Assembly (NCBI RefSeq): GCF_001039355.2
Contig: NW_019775427.1
Span: 55,569-114,649 of the forward strand
Length of the DNA: 59,081 nucleotides
From: Lingula anatina
Taxonomy: Eukaryota; Brachiopoda; Lingulata; Lingulida; Lingulidae
Reading direction: 5' to 3'
Positions 47,801 through 58,976 of the stretch are shown piece by piece (position 1 is the first letter of the stretch; every line of letters starts with the position of its first letter). The notes beneath the pieces were generated by a model, which did not search any database, had not been told where the DNA came from, and saw nothing but the letters and a program-made list of their open reading frames with translations. Position numbers and translations under genes: made by a program.

Positions 47801-49286
47801 GACTGAGGGAGAGACATCGTGGTCAACTCGATGTAGTCCGTATGAGCAAAATAAAATTCCTTTCACAGGAAAAAGGGTGTTGTTCATAACTATATACAGT
47901 GACGCGCTTTTATCACCCGTAAAAGCCCCCGTTGCAGATGTCTCTAAATATGGGAAAAACGTTAATCAGATTCATAATTCGTGTTCATTTTCAATTTGTT
48001 ATTAAGGTAAGTATTTTTTCAGGTGGTAAGTATACTTGTATATCTTAAAAATAAAATTATTTTTATGGTTGTCGTTTTTTTAACTAAAATCGAATAAAGT
48101 TGCCCGTTCTTCGTGGTCGACGCAGACAGGTATGCAACAGCTAATAGCAAGGGTTAACGAAATAAAATGATTTGAATTTGATGTGGTGGTTGTTTTTTTT
48201 TTTTTTGTTGCGAGTTATTAGACAATAAATGATTTATATGCGATTAAATGAAACGAATAAGAATATGAATGAATTTATTGTCGTTTAACGAGTCAACGAA
48301 AATGTGTTAGAGAAGCAAGTCGGGTGAGGAAATGAGTTCATTGCGCAGTAGTATCGCGAAGCGAGTAGTTTTCATTCGAGACTGTTACAGCCGTCTGCGT
48401 CGGACTGGTGAAGTAAATCGCAAATATGTGACAAAAGATTATTTTAAGTAGTATCGATAGCATACGCAGAGATTATAAGCCGGTCAGAAAAGTAATGTAT
48501 ATAAGAGAAGGTATAAGAGGGGCCAGTTACCATAAGTAGGTGTATTGAAAAAGGGTAGGGGCCTATACGTTTTGTAGTATTCATGATTTACTAAGTGAAA
48601 TTTCAACAGTGTAAAGCCTAGGTCCCAACCGAGCGTACGGGCTGCTACGTGTGGTTTACGGCCAAAAATGGGGAAAATGTGGGAGTTCGTGCGTAAGGAG
48701 CACGTCCATCGTGCGACTTTTGGAGGACGCAAACAGCACGTAGAAACTTTTTGACATGATCAACAACCGCTACGCTGCAATCTAGCTACGTCCTAGCTGG
48801 ACGAAAGGAACCTAAAAACCGTGCGTCCAAAACGTAGTTGGGACCTAGGCTTAAAAGGTGCAAGCGGAATGTAAGTAATAAAGAAAAGGTGGTAGTAGTG
48901 ATAAGCCTGTAGAAGGTGATAGTTTCTGATGTACAGTTAATTCGTGGTATGTACGCATTCGGTAATACAGATAAGAATGCAACCGTTAAAATGGTTGGAA
49001 AGATTTTATTGAATTGTATAAAATGTGGTTAAAAATTTAAAGTGTACAACAAAGAAAATAGATGTATTGGTAAGAAGAAGTTGGTAGATGGTTATAGTGT
49101 GAGAGTTTGTGAAGTACAGTTAACGCGTGGTACGTACGCATTTTGCGACGCAGACAGGCATGCTCATAGCAAGGGTTAACGAAATAGAATGATCTGAATT
49201 TGATGTGGTGGTTGGTTTTTTCGTTGCGAGTTATTAGACAATAAATTATTTATATGCGATTAATTGAAAAGATAAGAATACAAATG
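44811..49286 (+). mobile_element. decayed DIRS/PAT/Ngaro-type retrotransposon with split direct repeats
   Basis: The order is A1 (44811-44990), coding body, B1 (48119-48268), A2 (48272-48430), spacer, B2 (49146-49286), the split direct repeat layout known from PAT and Ngaro elements. The body holds a short gag-like frame (ATG at about 44981), reverse transcriptase motifs near 46189 (DLKDGYYHI), 46300 (LPFGISSAGY) and 46402 (LDDGLG, catalytic Asp pair), and an RNase H-like region at 46860-47120 (WFTDNQN). Stops and shifts interrupt every frame, so the copy is dead. The tyrosine recombinase and methyltransferase parts are missing after about 47310, where unrelated sequence begins. Confidence 0.75.
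48615..48851. mobile_element. MITE inside the retrotransposon spacer
   Basis: Terminal inverted repeats AGCCTAGGTCCCAAC and GTTGGGACCTAGGCT enclose 237 bases, flanked by TAA at 48612-48614 and 48852-48854. It is inserted between A2 and B2 of the retroelement and is therefore younger. Confidence 0.8.
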
Positions 49287-50290
49287 TAGATACCCTGTAG
49301 ATAACGTTTCAGACTACATGTTTAATTTACAAAATAAACACTTTAGATTTGGAACTGAAGATGTGAAGTTGTTGTTATATTCCCTCTCCGATGCCTCAGT
49401 GACGAGCGATATTTTAGAAAGAACCTGGTTAGGGAGTATCATGGACCCCTACAGAATGTCTCAGAACTTTTCTAGCCGACTCATCAGCTGCAAACATAAA
49501 AAAAATCTTTGCCAGTAGAGCTATTGGCATGTTGTTAATAGCAGTAGATTTGTTGACTTCTTCGATTTTTAGAAATATATGGGTTGTATATAGTTTGTAT
49601 AAAACAGAAAATAAATGTGTGTGCGTTCTTTTGTTACCTTTTATAGGCCTACTGAGACACCCTGTATTTTTGCGTATACGTGCGTGACATCGTGCGTAAA
49701 CATCACCGCAACGCCTATGTTATGCTTTAAACTTAATTCATAATTTAACAAAAAATAAACCGATTGTTGCTTTGTTTTGTGCTCGTGCACACACAAGTAC
49801 GTTCACTTAACATTTTCTTGGTGGAGCGGTACGAAGAATTTGTGTGTAAAATATGCAGCAAATGAATTAGCTTTGGGTTCTCAACAATACCATTTTATAT
49901 TACCAGTATGAGAATTTCTCAACGTGCTCGACATTTCTCGCCGGTGATCTGCAATAATCCACATATATGGCGTGTGCTTAATAGCAGAGTTTGTAAAAAA
50001 TCTAATGATTTTTTGTACGACTCGGTCAGTGGCTCGTTGTCATACATATAGATATCGATTAGAACTCTACAAAAGATCGTATATTTGATCATTGAAAGTG
50101 CTGAGAAACCAGACAATATCGACAATGGCGGATCCAGGAGTTGGTCACAAGGACGAAAAAACAGTAGACAAGACGACCTACCATAAAATGTACAATGATT
50201 GGGAAATCGCTTGGTTTTTGTATCGTTTTGCTCGGTGCATGGTCTTTTAAGAGGTAGAAGAGGATATCTAAAACCTAACAGGGCATACCA
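49287..50290. other. no gene recognised
   Basis: The plus frame at 49318-49518 is short and without motif. An ATGGCGGATCCAGG start context at 50125 lacks a convincing following exon. Confidence 0.4.
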
Positions 50291-50933
50291 GGGGCGGATC
50301 CAGGATTATTTGAAGGGGGGGGGGGGGGGCCCGGGGATGCGGAAGCCGACCCCCCCCAAACTTGGGGGGGGGTTCGGGGCCCTCTGAAGGGCCCCGAAAA
50401 AAATTGGTATTTAGGAGGGCGAAAGTTGCCATGGGGTACGCTTTAGAACTATGATTCAGCTAGTCNNNNNNNNNNNNNNNNNNNNNNNNNNNNNNNNNNN
50501 NNNNNNNNNNNNNNNNNNNNNNNNNNNNNNNNNNNNNNNNNNNNNNNNNNNNNNNNNNNNNNNNNNNNNNNNNNNNNNNNNNNNNNNNNNNNNNNNNNNN
50601 NNNNNNNNNNNNNNNNNNNNNNNNNNNNNNNNNNNNNNNNNNNNNNNNNNNNNNNNNNNNNNNNNNNNNNNNNNNNNNNNNNNNNNNNNNNNNGGGGGGG
50701 TCCGCGGATGCGAAGCCGACCCCCCCCAAACTTGGCGTGGGGTTCGGGGCCCTCTGAAGGGCCACGAAAAAAATTGGTATTTAGGAGGGCGAACGTTGCC
50801 ATGTGGTACGCTTTAGAACTATGATTCAGCTAGTCGAAATTCTAATTTCAAGAGGGGGCCAGAAATCGAATGGGGGGGGGGGGGGGGTCAGGACCCCCCT
50901 GACCCCCTCTAAATCCACCACTGCCCACTGCCA
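50291..50933. repeat. GC-rich dispersed repeat spanning an assembly gap
   Basis: It starts ggggcggatccagga and ends aaatccaccactgccc, with long G and C runs. A segment of about 130 bases (50335-50465) is repeated almost identically at 50703-50835 on the other side of the gap. Long homopolymers probably broke the assembly here. Confidence 0.7.
50466..50693. other. assembly gap, 228 Ns
   Basis: A run of Ns. Near-identical sequence on both sides means the gap may be artificial. Confidence 1.
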
Positions 50934-52362
50934 AACCCCTTATCCGCCATGGATTGTGAAGATCGTATCTTTAGATCCATGACATTCCCATGTCAGCTTT
51001 GTAGTCATTGGTTTGAATCAGATAGAGGACGCCTGTATATAGGCCTATATATATATATACATACATGAAGGCCTATATGAATCTGTATACGTACCCTGTT
51101 AACTTGAGGATAATACATGGCTGCTTGATTGTTCCGTCAAACCGTATCCTGTAGATATTTTACCCTGTTCTGTTCCTTATTCTAGTGATTCATTTACTGT
51201 GCATAAAATAAACAACGAAACACCTTCATCTGGATACATTTTCACAACTAATAATACTTATACATTGCTCTTTTCAGCCGACGTTTTCTCTTTTATTATT
51301 GATAAGATAGTTGAACATGTGTTCGTAATGTGGACAGTGTATACTTATTAACCGTATATACCTGATGTCTCCTTTAAGTAAACAGGACAAACAAATTATA
51401 TAAATAATATGTGTTAAAGAAACCCATGCTCTACAGTCATGGAACGTGCCTGTAGTTCCGTGTCACATATGTAGAAGAAATACATATGAATGATTTAAGT
51501 TTACGTGAAACTCAAATAACGATTCGTGTGTGTGTGTGTGTTGAGATATTCGCCGACCTAAGTCCGCACACAACTGTATACTGCTGTAATAAATGAGACA
51601 CTAAGAGCCCGCTTGTCACTGTATTATTCATAAGATACATGTAACAGGCATTCAATCATTTCGTCATGCATGCCACATATTGCTACTATGGACTTCACTT
51701 CTACAAAATATTTTAATTCCATTAATTGTACTGAAAACACGCTGATCAATCAAAGGAAATATATCTAGTTTGGTATTTTATATATTGATTTTACAAAGAT
51801 TTAATACAAAGATATATTTAGTTAAACAAAGTTTGGAATTTTAGTAAACACAATAGGCCTACAACCGTACGACACTGCCTGAGTCTAATACTTAATTAGA
51901 CTAAAAACACTTATTTCCAAACACAATCCTAAGAAAATATATGCATTTTATTTTGGACCTGTGCGTTCTTTTATTTTTGCTTATTGCTATTTAAAATCGC
52001 TGAGTTAACATAACACCGTCTTGGTCTTCATAAAATAGAGAATTTTAAGAAACTACAAATGTACTTTTTTACCTTAGTGATTGAATCAATCAAAAGTAGG
52101 CCTAAATTACTAACAGACTTTTAATGGGAATCTCTCGTACAGAGGAAAACTGCTGAACTCGTTAATCGATTTGTTCAACCCGTAGGCCCTATGTGTAATC
52201 TCTCGCGTTCTGTACGAATAGGAAGGGAAGTTTCCACCAAATAGACCAACCACGGACTGTAGGACTTGCATTATTCGAAAGGTGCGATGTGCGCATGACC
52301 GGAATTGTGCACTGCAGGGGTCAAAATAGTACCGGAAGCGTTGTTGACAGCGTTAGGAACAC
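50934..52362. other. no gene recognised
   Basis: AT-rich, with several aggccta strings (51040-51075, 51852, 52100) and a short (GT)n at 51528-51540. Upstream flank of the SAP-motif gene. Confidence 0.4.
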
Positions 52363-52978
52363 ATGATGGAAGCAGAAGACGTGCCGGGGGCGATATTAAA
52401 CAAGCCATTTGAGCCGACAATGGTGCCGGAGTTGAAACGTTGGTTAAAATGTAGGTTGCCCACACATCAGGCAAAAAAGAAGAGCTGATAAAAAGGTATG
52501 TTACAAGATATTTTCTTAAATACACGACCAAAAACAAAACCCTTATGTGGTCATTATGTAATTATGTTCACCTGAGTCATTCATTGGGGAGATAAATTTG
52601 TCACCTGGTTCAGGCAATTATCTGATACAATCTCTGAGGTGGGCTAGTGCACTGTACAATAAAATTAGTACAAGCTCACTGTCATTATTAGTGCATCTAT
52701 CATTCGTTTCTTCATTATCCTTCTGTTGTGTATCCAAGTAGATTTCGGTTAAAAATATGACATGTCAATTTTCTGTTTTGTCATCAGTCTAATATGTATG
52801 TATGTAAATAATCACTGTTATAGATGTATTGATGATGACTTTAATAATTATTTTCATGACTATTTTTTACTTGTTTTATAGGTGTAAACTGTACAGTGAG
52901 GATAGAGAGAGAAACAAAATATTGGATCCAGACAGTGGAGTTTGGAAGAGAAAATTAGAAGTAGGCCTACCAGATTGA
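52363..52978 (+). pseudogene. small SAP-motif gene, reading frame disrupted, two exons
   Basis: Exon 1 (52363-52495) starts with two tandem ATGs and encodes MEAEDVPGAILNKP, then VPELKRWLKC, the first helix of a SAP motif. The second half of the motif (TSGKKEELIKR) is in another frame, shifted near 52472 where acaca stands for an expected aca. The exon ends at AAAAG|GTATGT. Exon 2 (52882-52978) continues in frame as CKLYSEDRERNKILDPDSGVW and stops at 52976. AATAAA follows at 53063. SAP motifs bind DNA or chromatin; short SAP proteins are common in transposon-derived genes. Either a sequencing error or a true loss explains the shift. Confidence 0.55.
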
Positions 52979-53702
52979 AGTTTGAATCAAGACAGTGGAG
53001 AATGGACCAAGCCCTTGAAGGGAATGCCCAAACCGTTTATTTTTTTTAAATATTTGTCTTTGAATAAATACAATTCAAGATTTTGTTTCACAATTTTATT
53101 TTGCATAATAAAACCAATGATGTTGCCTTGGAAATATCTTTCCAAGGTACCTTATGATATTTCATGTTTTAAAATGCAATGTTTTAAACATTTTCTAGAT
53201 ATGATCAAGTGCAATGTGATAATAAAAATGTGATATTTGGTAAAATTGTTCTCTTTTTTGTTATTTGCATAAGTAATATACGATTCAATACTCCTTCACA
53301 GTCAGGATTAAACCTGGTTTTAGTTTTACTGAGGTCTAAGCAATGGCGATAACAAAACTCTTAAACTAAAGTAAAACTAAAACCAGCTTTAACCTTGCTG
53401 TGAAATCAAACCAAAGTTTCACATGACAATTTTCATGCCATTTTTTATACTGAGGTAATGTCAGAGCATAAAAAGTCATGAAAATTTTAAATTCCTCGTA
53501 GGTTTCAAGACCGATGAAATATTTACCCATTTCAGGTTTGTTGTGCATAGACTTTATCCTGAAAGTGTGTTTGTCAACTTCCTCATGTGCTTTGGACAGT
53601 TATTCCAGCATTTTATGTACTTTTCCTCTGTCACACTATTTCTTCATGCATTTTTTTTTTTTTTTTTTTTGCTCATTGTAATTCCACCTTGTTTCCGAAA
53701 GT
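52979..53702. other. 3' flanks of two convergent genes
   Basis: Polyadenylation signals occur on both strands (53063 plus; 53100-53095 minus). Inverted gttttagttttactgaggt / aaactaaagtaaaactaaaac segments at 53315-53390 form a small palindrome. A poly-T tract lies at 53650-53670. Confidence 0.5.
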
Positions 53703-53757
53703 TCAATTTCTAAACATCAGATTTTCTGTTCCATACTGAAAATAATGTCCTTTTTCC

Positions 53758-54213
53758 TTAACTGTCGTTAAAAGCGCATCTGAGCCTGCATATGATACAA
53801 TGCAGTCTGCACATGTATTTGAGAAGCCATTTTCGTCCTCGCTGTTCAACTTCCCAATCGCCGCCAGGTTCACTAAAATTTGTCTCAGAGTTACCTGTAG
53901 GCCTATCAACAGTTAAATGTCTAATAAATTTTCTTCGGGGCTTACGAACCTTCGTTTCCTTGAGTGAAAATATAATTGGTCTACCACCCAAATACGATTT
54001 ATTTCCTCCTTCAAAATGAGCACTACACACAGGGTGATGCTTGGCGGGCTCGAACTTACTAAATTTGCTTTTATTTCCCGCTCGTCCAATATTGTCAATC
54101 CATATACCTCTCTCTTTTGGGTCCTTGGGGAAAGCATAAAATGAAAAATTTCGATCTCGCTTCGTATTGTTGAAACAGCCAGGCAAAAAACACATATAAC
54201 CGCCGAGAGGCAT
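53758..54213 (-). CDS. THAP zinc-finger domain protein
   Basis: The ATG at 54213 was chosen because THAP proteins start just before the first zinc cysteine; the frame itself is open to 54270. The C2CH finger is visible as CFLPGC, then a conserved W (GIWIDNIGR), CSAHFEGG and the closing P (RPIIF) at residues 7 to about 82. The domain binds DNA and occurs in P-element-type transposases and host transcription factors. After the domain only about 70 residues follow. Another frame across 53703-53850 (TCADCIVSYAGSDALL to GTENLMFRN) looks more protein-like than the present tail, so the C terminus may be shifted or spliced differently. Confidence 0.8.
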   Translation of the reverse strand: MPLGGYMCFLPGCFNNTKRDRNFSFYAFPKDPKERGIWIDNIGRAGNKSKFSKFEPAKHHPVCSAHFEGGNKSYLGGRPIIFSLKETKVRKPRRKFIRHLTVDRPTGNSETNFSEPGGDWEVEQRGRKWLLKYMCRLHCIICRLRCAFNDS

Positions 54214-55823
54214 TTTATTTCTTTGTACAGAAATGGCGGCAACGCAAGATGGGTCCCACTTTACCCACAATGCATTGCGCTCAATATCGAAAACGAGACG
54301 AATAATGCAAGTCGTATATAGAATGTAGTGCTGTGAGAAAAACTAGTGATTTTTCCCCCAATTTTCCTGACTTTTCTTGTGTGTCGCTAGCGTTAGTTTT
54401 GGTGTCAACTAGCAGGCCAATGTGTAAACTACTGCCCATTTTTTTCAGGACCAGGCACAATATTGTCGTGCGCGTGGGACCTCTGGCGGAGGAAGCTACT
54501 GACTGTGAGCGGTGCAGTGGTTTGTTTACAAACACGAGGGGTGCACATGTTCAAGTACTGTCGATGTAACGTGACGGAGAGTCCCCCATGACAGAGAGCC
54601 CGTTTTCCTTTCATTTCGAGAGGTAAGCTTCGCCCTAAATTTTGGCCCACTTACATGTAGGTTAGGCTAAGCTCAACCATAATAAATAAATGGAGGGCGG
54701 ACCCTTAGTTTCGTTACACGTGTAAGAAACGTAGCTTTGCAACAGCATATTTTGTGCCACTGGGAGTTACATGTAGGCCTATGTCCGTGTGTCTGCCGTC
54801 CATGGGGAAAGGGAAATGTTTTACAAAATTATTCTGTTGATGCAGTTTGCACGCATTTCTTAGTATGGCCTTCAGTGGGACATTATTTGGTGGTTTCTGT
54901 CCCGAAGAACTCAAAAGATACATGCGCTGTGACCTCCATATGACGTCAGCCGTGGGCGGCATTTCCATTGTGTTATAATAAGCTTGGGTTTTTTGCTGTG
55001 TGCTATTAATAACTAATCGGAATCCGTTAAAACCCGATAGAAGCCATGTTGCTTGAAACTAGTCACCCCATGGCAATATTTCACAACATAAACAGTGACT
55101 TGAGGAAACAGTGTCACCTGGATAAACCCCTGAAACCTGTACAAAACGACTAACAAAAAGACAAGTAAGTAATACCAGTGGATCAATCGTGATTCGTAAA
55201 TGTAACAGGGTGTATCACGGCACAGCCAAATGTACGCTGCTCGCTATACATTGGGTATTATATGAGGTTTGATTTAGAACTGCATGTCAAGTGGTCTTTG
55301 GATCTACAAATGTCTACAGGTTAAAATAAGGCGATTTAGATTAATTTATGGCAATATACAGTTTCATTTAAGGCTCCGTTCTTCCACCCTCCCACACTTC
55401 GTTGACTACCCCCTCCATATTGCTCATCCCACCCCCATCATTTATAAACTGTCAGTGCTGCAAGGTGAATCACAGTATCGAAGCGTTATTTTGGTAAGCA
55501 TTAAATTGAAGTTAATCTCGGAGCAAAATGAATGTATAAAACAAATATATTGATAAATTTATGTAAAAAAAAATTAAGATATCCTCTTCCTCTTTCTCTC
55601 TAAAATAACATCAAAAGAAAACTAATTTTACTGAAGAGAAATGTAGGGATATGATAATATTAACTAGAAGAAAATGAGAACAGAATTGTCACTGTGAAAG
55701 AAACCCTGTACATATGTATATGTATAGGCCTATATCTATATTTACCCAAATCTGCACGCTTATCTTCATGTGCTTCTATATTAATTTTGTTATAAATATG
55801 TTTTAGGTGTTAGACGGACAACC
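54214..55823. other. promoter side of the THAP gene and 5' side of the ApoL-like gene
   Basis: No further coding exon supported. An acceptor (ttttag) at 55801-55806 precedes the ApoL-like start codon, so non-coding 5' exons of that gene probably lie in this interval. Confidence 0.45.
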
Positions 55824-56633
55824 ATGCAATTGAAAATTGAGAGACAACTCAAAAAATATGTGACTGATTGCGAAAGGGCATTCGAGGAAGTTGAAAAAAC
55901 AAAGGATGTCGCCGTCAAACGACTGAGGGAGCTGGCGGTCGAATTAGAAGACCAGCAGCGGAAAATGGATATCGTTAAGATCTCGGCTGCATCGTCTGGT
56001 GTAGTTGGAGGCGGACTTGTCCTCACGGGCTTTGGGTTGGCTTTCTTTACATTTGGTGCTTCGCTCGTGGTTACAGCTGTGGGCACCGTCGTAGGAGGTA
56101 CTTCGTTACTGACCAAGGCCGCGACAGATATCGCTGAGGTGGTGATTAACAGCAAAAAGATGAAAAAGGCGCAGGAAGCACTGCAAAACTACAAAGAATC
56201 TTTCAGTGCAGCCTCAAAATCTATATCCAAACTAAAGAATTTTGTAGCAGATAATAAATTGGACACCCAAAACCTGGTGCATAATTTACTTGCTAGAGCT
56301 GGCCAGCTGTTAAAACACCCAGTTTCGTTATTGGCTCTTCGCGTAGTTCCTTCCTCTGTGATGGCAGGTCGCAGTGCGGTGATAACCATCAAGGAGGCCG
56401 TTTGTAAAGGATCCATGTCGGTGTCAGAAGCCGGAGGACCCTTGATTAAAACATTAACCACTGCACAGAAAATAGGTAAAGTGGCCGGGGCAACAGGTGC
56501 GGTTGTGGGCATAGCTTTTGATTTGAAGGACCTGATTGAAACGTCTATAAAACTGCACAAAAAGAAACATTCAGAGGTAGCGTGCCAACTACATGCCAAG
56601 GCAAAGAGTTTGGAAACTTCTTATTCGGCGTAA
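55824..56633 (+). CDS. apolipoprotein L-like protein
   Basis: A 269-residue frame in one coding exon, beginning 18 bases after a splice acceptor, like the mostly single-exon coding part of ApoL genes. An N-terminal charged coiled-coil stretch (residues about 1-50) is followed by a long glycine-rich hydrophobic hairpin (about 58-95, GGGLVLTGFGLAFFTFGAS ... TVVGG), the ApoL signature. A second hydrophobic stretch (about 235-247, VAGATGAVVGIAF) precedes a basic, Lys/His-rich C terminus. No signal peptide is seen, so it is probably intracellular, membrane-associated. ApoL proteins bind lipids and insert in membranes; some vertebrate ones act in innate immunity. The specific role here is unknown. 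Confidence 0.82.
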   Translation: MQLKIERQLKKYVTDCERAFEEVEKTKDVAVKRLRELAVELEDQQRKMDIVKISAASSGVVGGGLVLTGFGLAFFTFGASLVVTAVGTVVGGTSLLTKAATDIAEVVINSKKMKKAQEALQNYKESFSAASKSISKLKNFVADNKLDTQNLVHNLLARAGQLLKHPVSLLALRVVPSSVMAGRSAVITIKEAVCKGSMSVSEAGGPLIKTLTTAQKIGKVAGATGAVVGIAFDLKDLIETSIKLHKKKHSEVACQLHAKAKSLETSYSA

Positions 56634-57778
56634 AAATAAAACCAGCGGAGTGATGAAAAGTAATTGAAAACGTTTGAACAAGAGAAAAGTTATAAAAACC
56701 AAAAAGGCCTACATTACCTGTTAATAATTGCCAATGAGCATATTTATTCGCTCTCGAAAAATATACCGTCCCCATAGATAACAGCTTTATTTGTAATATT
56801 TGTCATAGTATAACTTATGCAAACATTTATAATTTTGACAGTTATGCACTTTATTGATAATGCATGAATTTATATATTGTTTATGATATTTTATGCATTC
56901 AATATAATAAGCCTATGACACGTTTTTTTCACTGAAACTAGTGAGACAATAATAACAGCCTCTCATGAAAATGCACTTCATTCATTTATTTATCACTTTA
57001 AAACTGTTAAACATACATCTTAAAGGAAATTGTAACATGTATTGACATTTTTCTTAAAGATTCTTAGATCTCCCCTTTTGAAGATTGACAATTTAATAGT
57101 AAAGTGTGCTTAGGCATTTACAGACAGAAGTGCAGTTGCTGAGGGCAAGGGAGATTGCCTTCAAATATTTTTGATATATCACAGTTTACAAGTGCAATTA
57201 AGAGAAATTTTCGCATATTGAGAATTTTATATTTAATTCTGTGGTTACCTGTTGTACCAGTACCTATAATAAAAATGGATGTTAAGAAAACGATATTTTG
57301 TAGTTTGTCTTGCTAATGAGAAATTTGACAATGCTCGATTGCTTGGCTGTTGTTTATCCGAGGTCTTCTATCTGTTACAAAAGCGTATATAAGTCTTGGC
57401 TATGTTTTATAAATATTTTGAAAAATTAAGATAATGGCTTGATGTTTAGTGATTGGAAACAAAATATTGGAGACACGTGTGACCCCTACCAGCAAGCTGG
57501 CGCGTGCAACACTTCAATCTATAAAAGCTACCTTAAGATTAAACCCACTTCTTGGTCGTTGTGTCAACCTTACTGAATACCCATGAGAACCCCTATAAAC
57601 TTTGTTGATTATCGTAGTACACGTGGGAAAATTTTCTTCTCTTACGAAGAATAACACCTGCATATTATATCAATTTGACCCATACATGAACTACTGTGCA
57701 ATCGCGTAGATAGCCCATTGCCTCAAAAACACCTGTAACAAGTCAACCACTTCTTGGCTTTGTGCTTTAACCAGAAAG
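56634..57778. other. intergenic between ApoL-like and lectin genes
   Basis: AT-rich; no exon recognised. Promoter elements for the lectin presumably lie near 57640-57770; none could be named. Confidence 0.45.
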
Positions 57779-58976
57779 ATGAGGGTCTTGCTTTTTGGGT
57801 TGCTCTCTTCATTGTGTGTCCTGGTATCTAGCCAGGATGTTAACATGCTCCTTAAAGAGATAGATCAGCTGCGTTTCCAGCTTAAGAAGGCACAATCCTC
57901 ATTAACAAAGCTGCAGAATAAGTGTATGGCTGGTCAAGGTTTGTACAGCAATTTTTTTTAGATATTTTAGCCAATGTTTTATGCTACAAAGGACAAATTT
58001 CAATTTCACATTTTACTATAAAGAGTAAAGTAAACGGGCTCGTTGAGATCGTTATGAACACAGTAAAAAGATAAAACTCCCAAGATACAAGTCCCAAAAC
58101 CTACCAACTTACTACATTGATCTCCTTAGCAATTCCCTCGGACTTCGTGCAATTTGGACAGTCTTCCTACAAACTGGTGACAAACCCGAAGCTGGCGTAC
58201 AAGCCTGCGGAGGATTACTGCAGAACGCTGCACCCTCGGGCTCACCTCGTCACTATCGAGTCCAAGGAAGAGAACCAGTTTTTGCGCGACCTCATGGTTA
58301 ATGGTGAGAGAAATTAGAAAGCTTTCCTAACCAATAAATATAATACGCAGTTGTTGTGGTATTTCGGTCATTGTTTTTACATCTTAGTGTGAAATTTTCT
58401 CAGCAAGAAAAGTTATTTAGCTGCTTTCGAGAAATTTAAGTAGTTTGTTCCTAGAATTTTGTCGATGCTTTAATTTATTCAAAGTGTAATGTTATGAGAA
58501 TACATATATGTTTAAATTTCCAAGAAGGGCCCATATTTGTTTTTACATTCAGGGCAAACAGTTGATCACGACTACTTCTGTCGCTTCAAATAAGGCTAGC
58601 GCATATGTTCTGGTAACAAAATTAAGAAACGGAAACTCTTTCTCGTATTGCTCTCGGGTTCGGCCACAAAGATCATAGTTTAACCTGTATAATATCTCTC
58701 ATTTTATCTATTCTTTAACCAGACCATGGCACTTACTTCGCCCTCATCGGAGGAAACGATCTTGCCCAGGAGGGCGATTGGCGCTGGATATCCACAGGGA
58801 AACCCATGCAGTACACTAACTGGACGCCAGGCATGCCCGACAACAGCGGCAACTACGAACACTGCGTCACCATGCTGGACAGTGGGAAGTGGAACGATCT
58901 GGGTTGTGATTACGTTGAAGATGGTTTCTTTTGTGAGATCGATCCTGATCTCTCAACTGAGAGTATCTTGGGCTAG
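57779..58976 (+). CDS. secreted C-type lectin, three exons
   Basis: Exons are 57779-57938, 58130-58303 and 58723-58976, both introns phase 1, giving 195 residues. Exon 1 has a signal peptide (MRVLLFGLLSSLCVLVSS) and a heptad-like neck (LLKEIDQLRFQLKKAQSSL) that could trimerise the protein. The CTLD follows: YCRTLHPRAHLVTIESKEE, FALIGGNDLAQEGDWRW (the WIGL-like region), TNWTPGMPDN, then CVTMLDSGKWNDLGCDY and FFCEID. The four core cysteines and the calcium-site WND are present, but the EPN/QPD position reads MPD, so sugar preference is uncertain. It would bind glycans outside the cell; lectins of this size serve in pattern recognition. Confidence 0.9.

Noticed and set aside
50449-50816. Open frames of about 100-120 residues running through Ns
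   Set aside because: Created by translating the gap; no real sequence behind them.
56189-56599. 136-residue minus-strand frame (and one at 55790-56155)
   Set aside because: Complement of the ApoL-like coding exon; no splice or start support.
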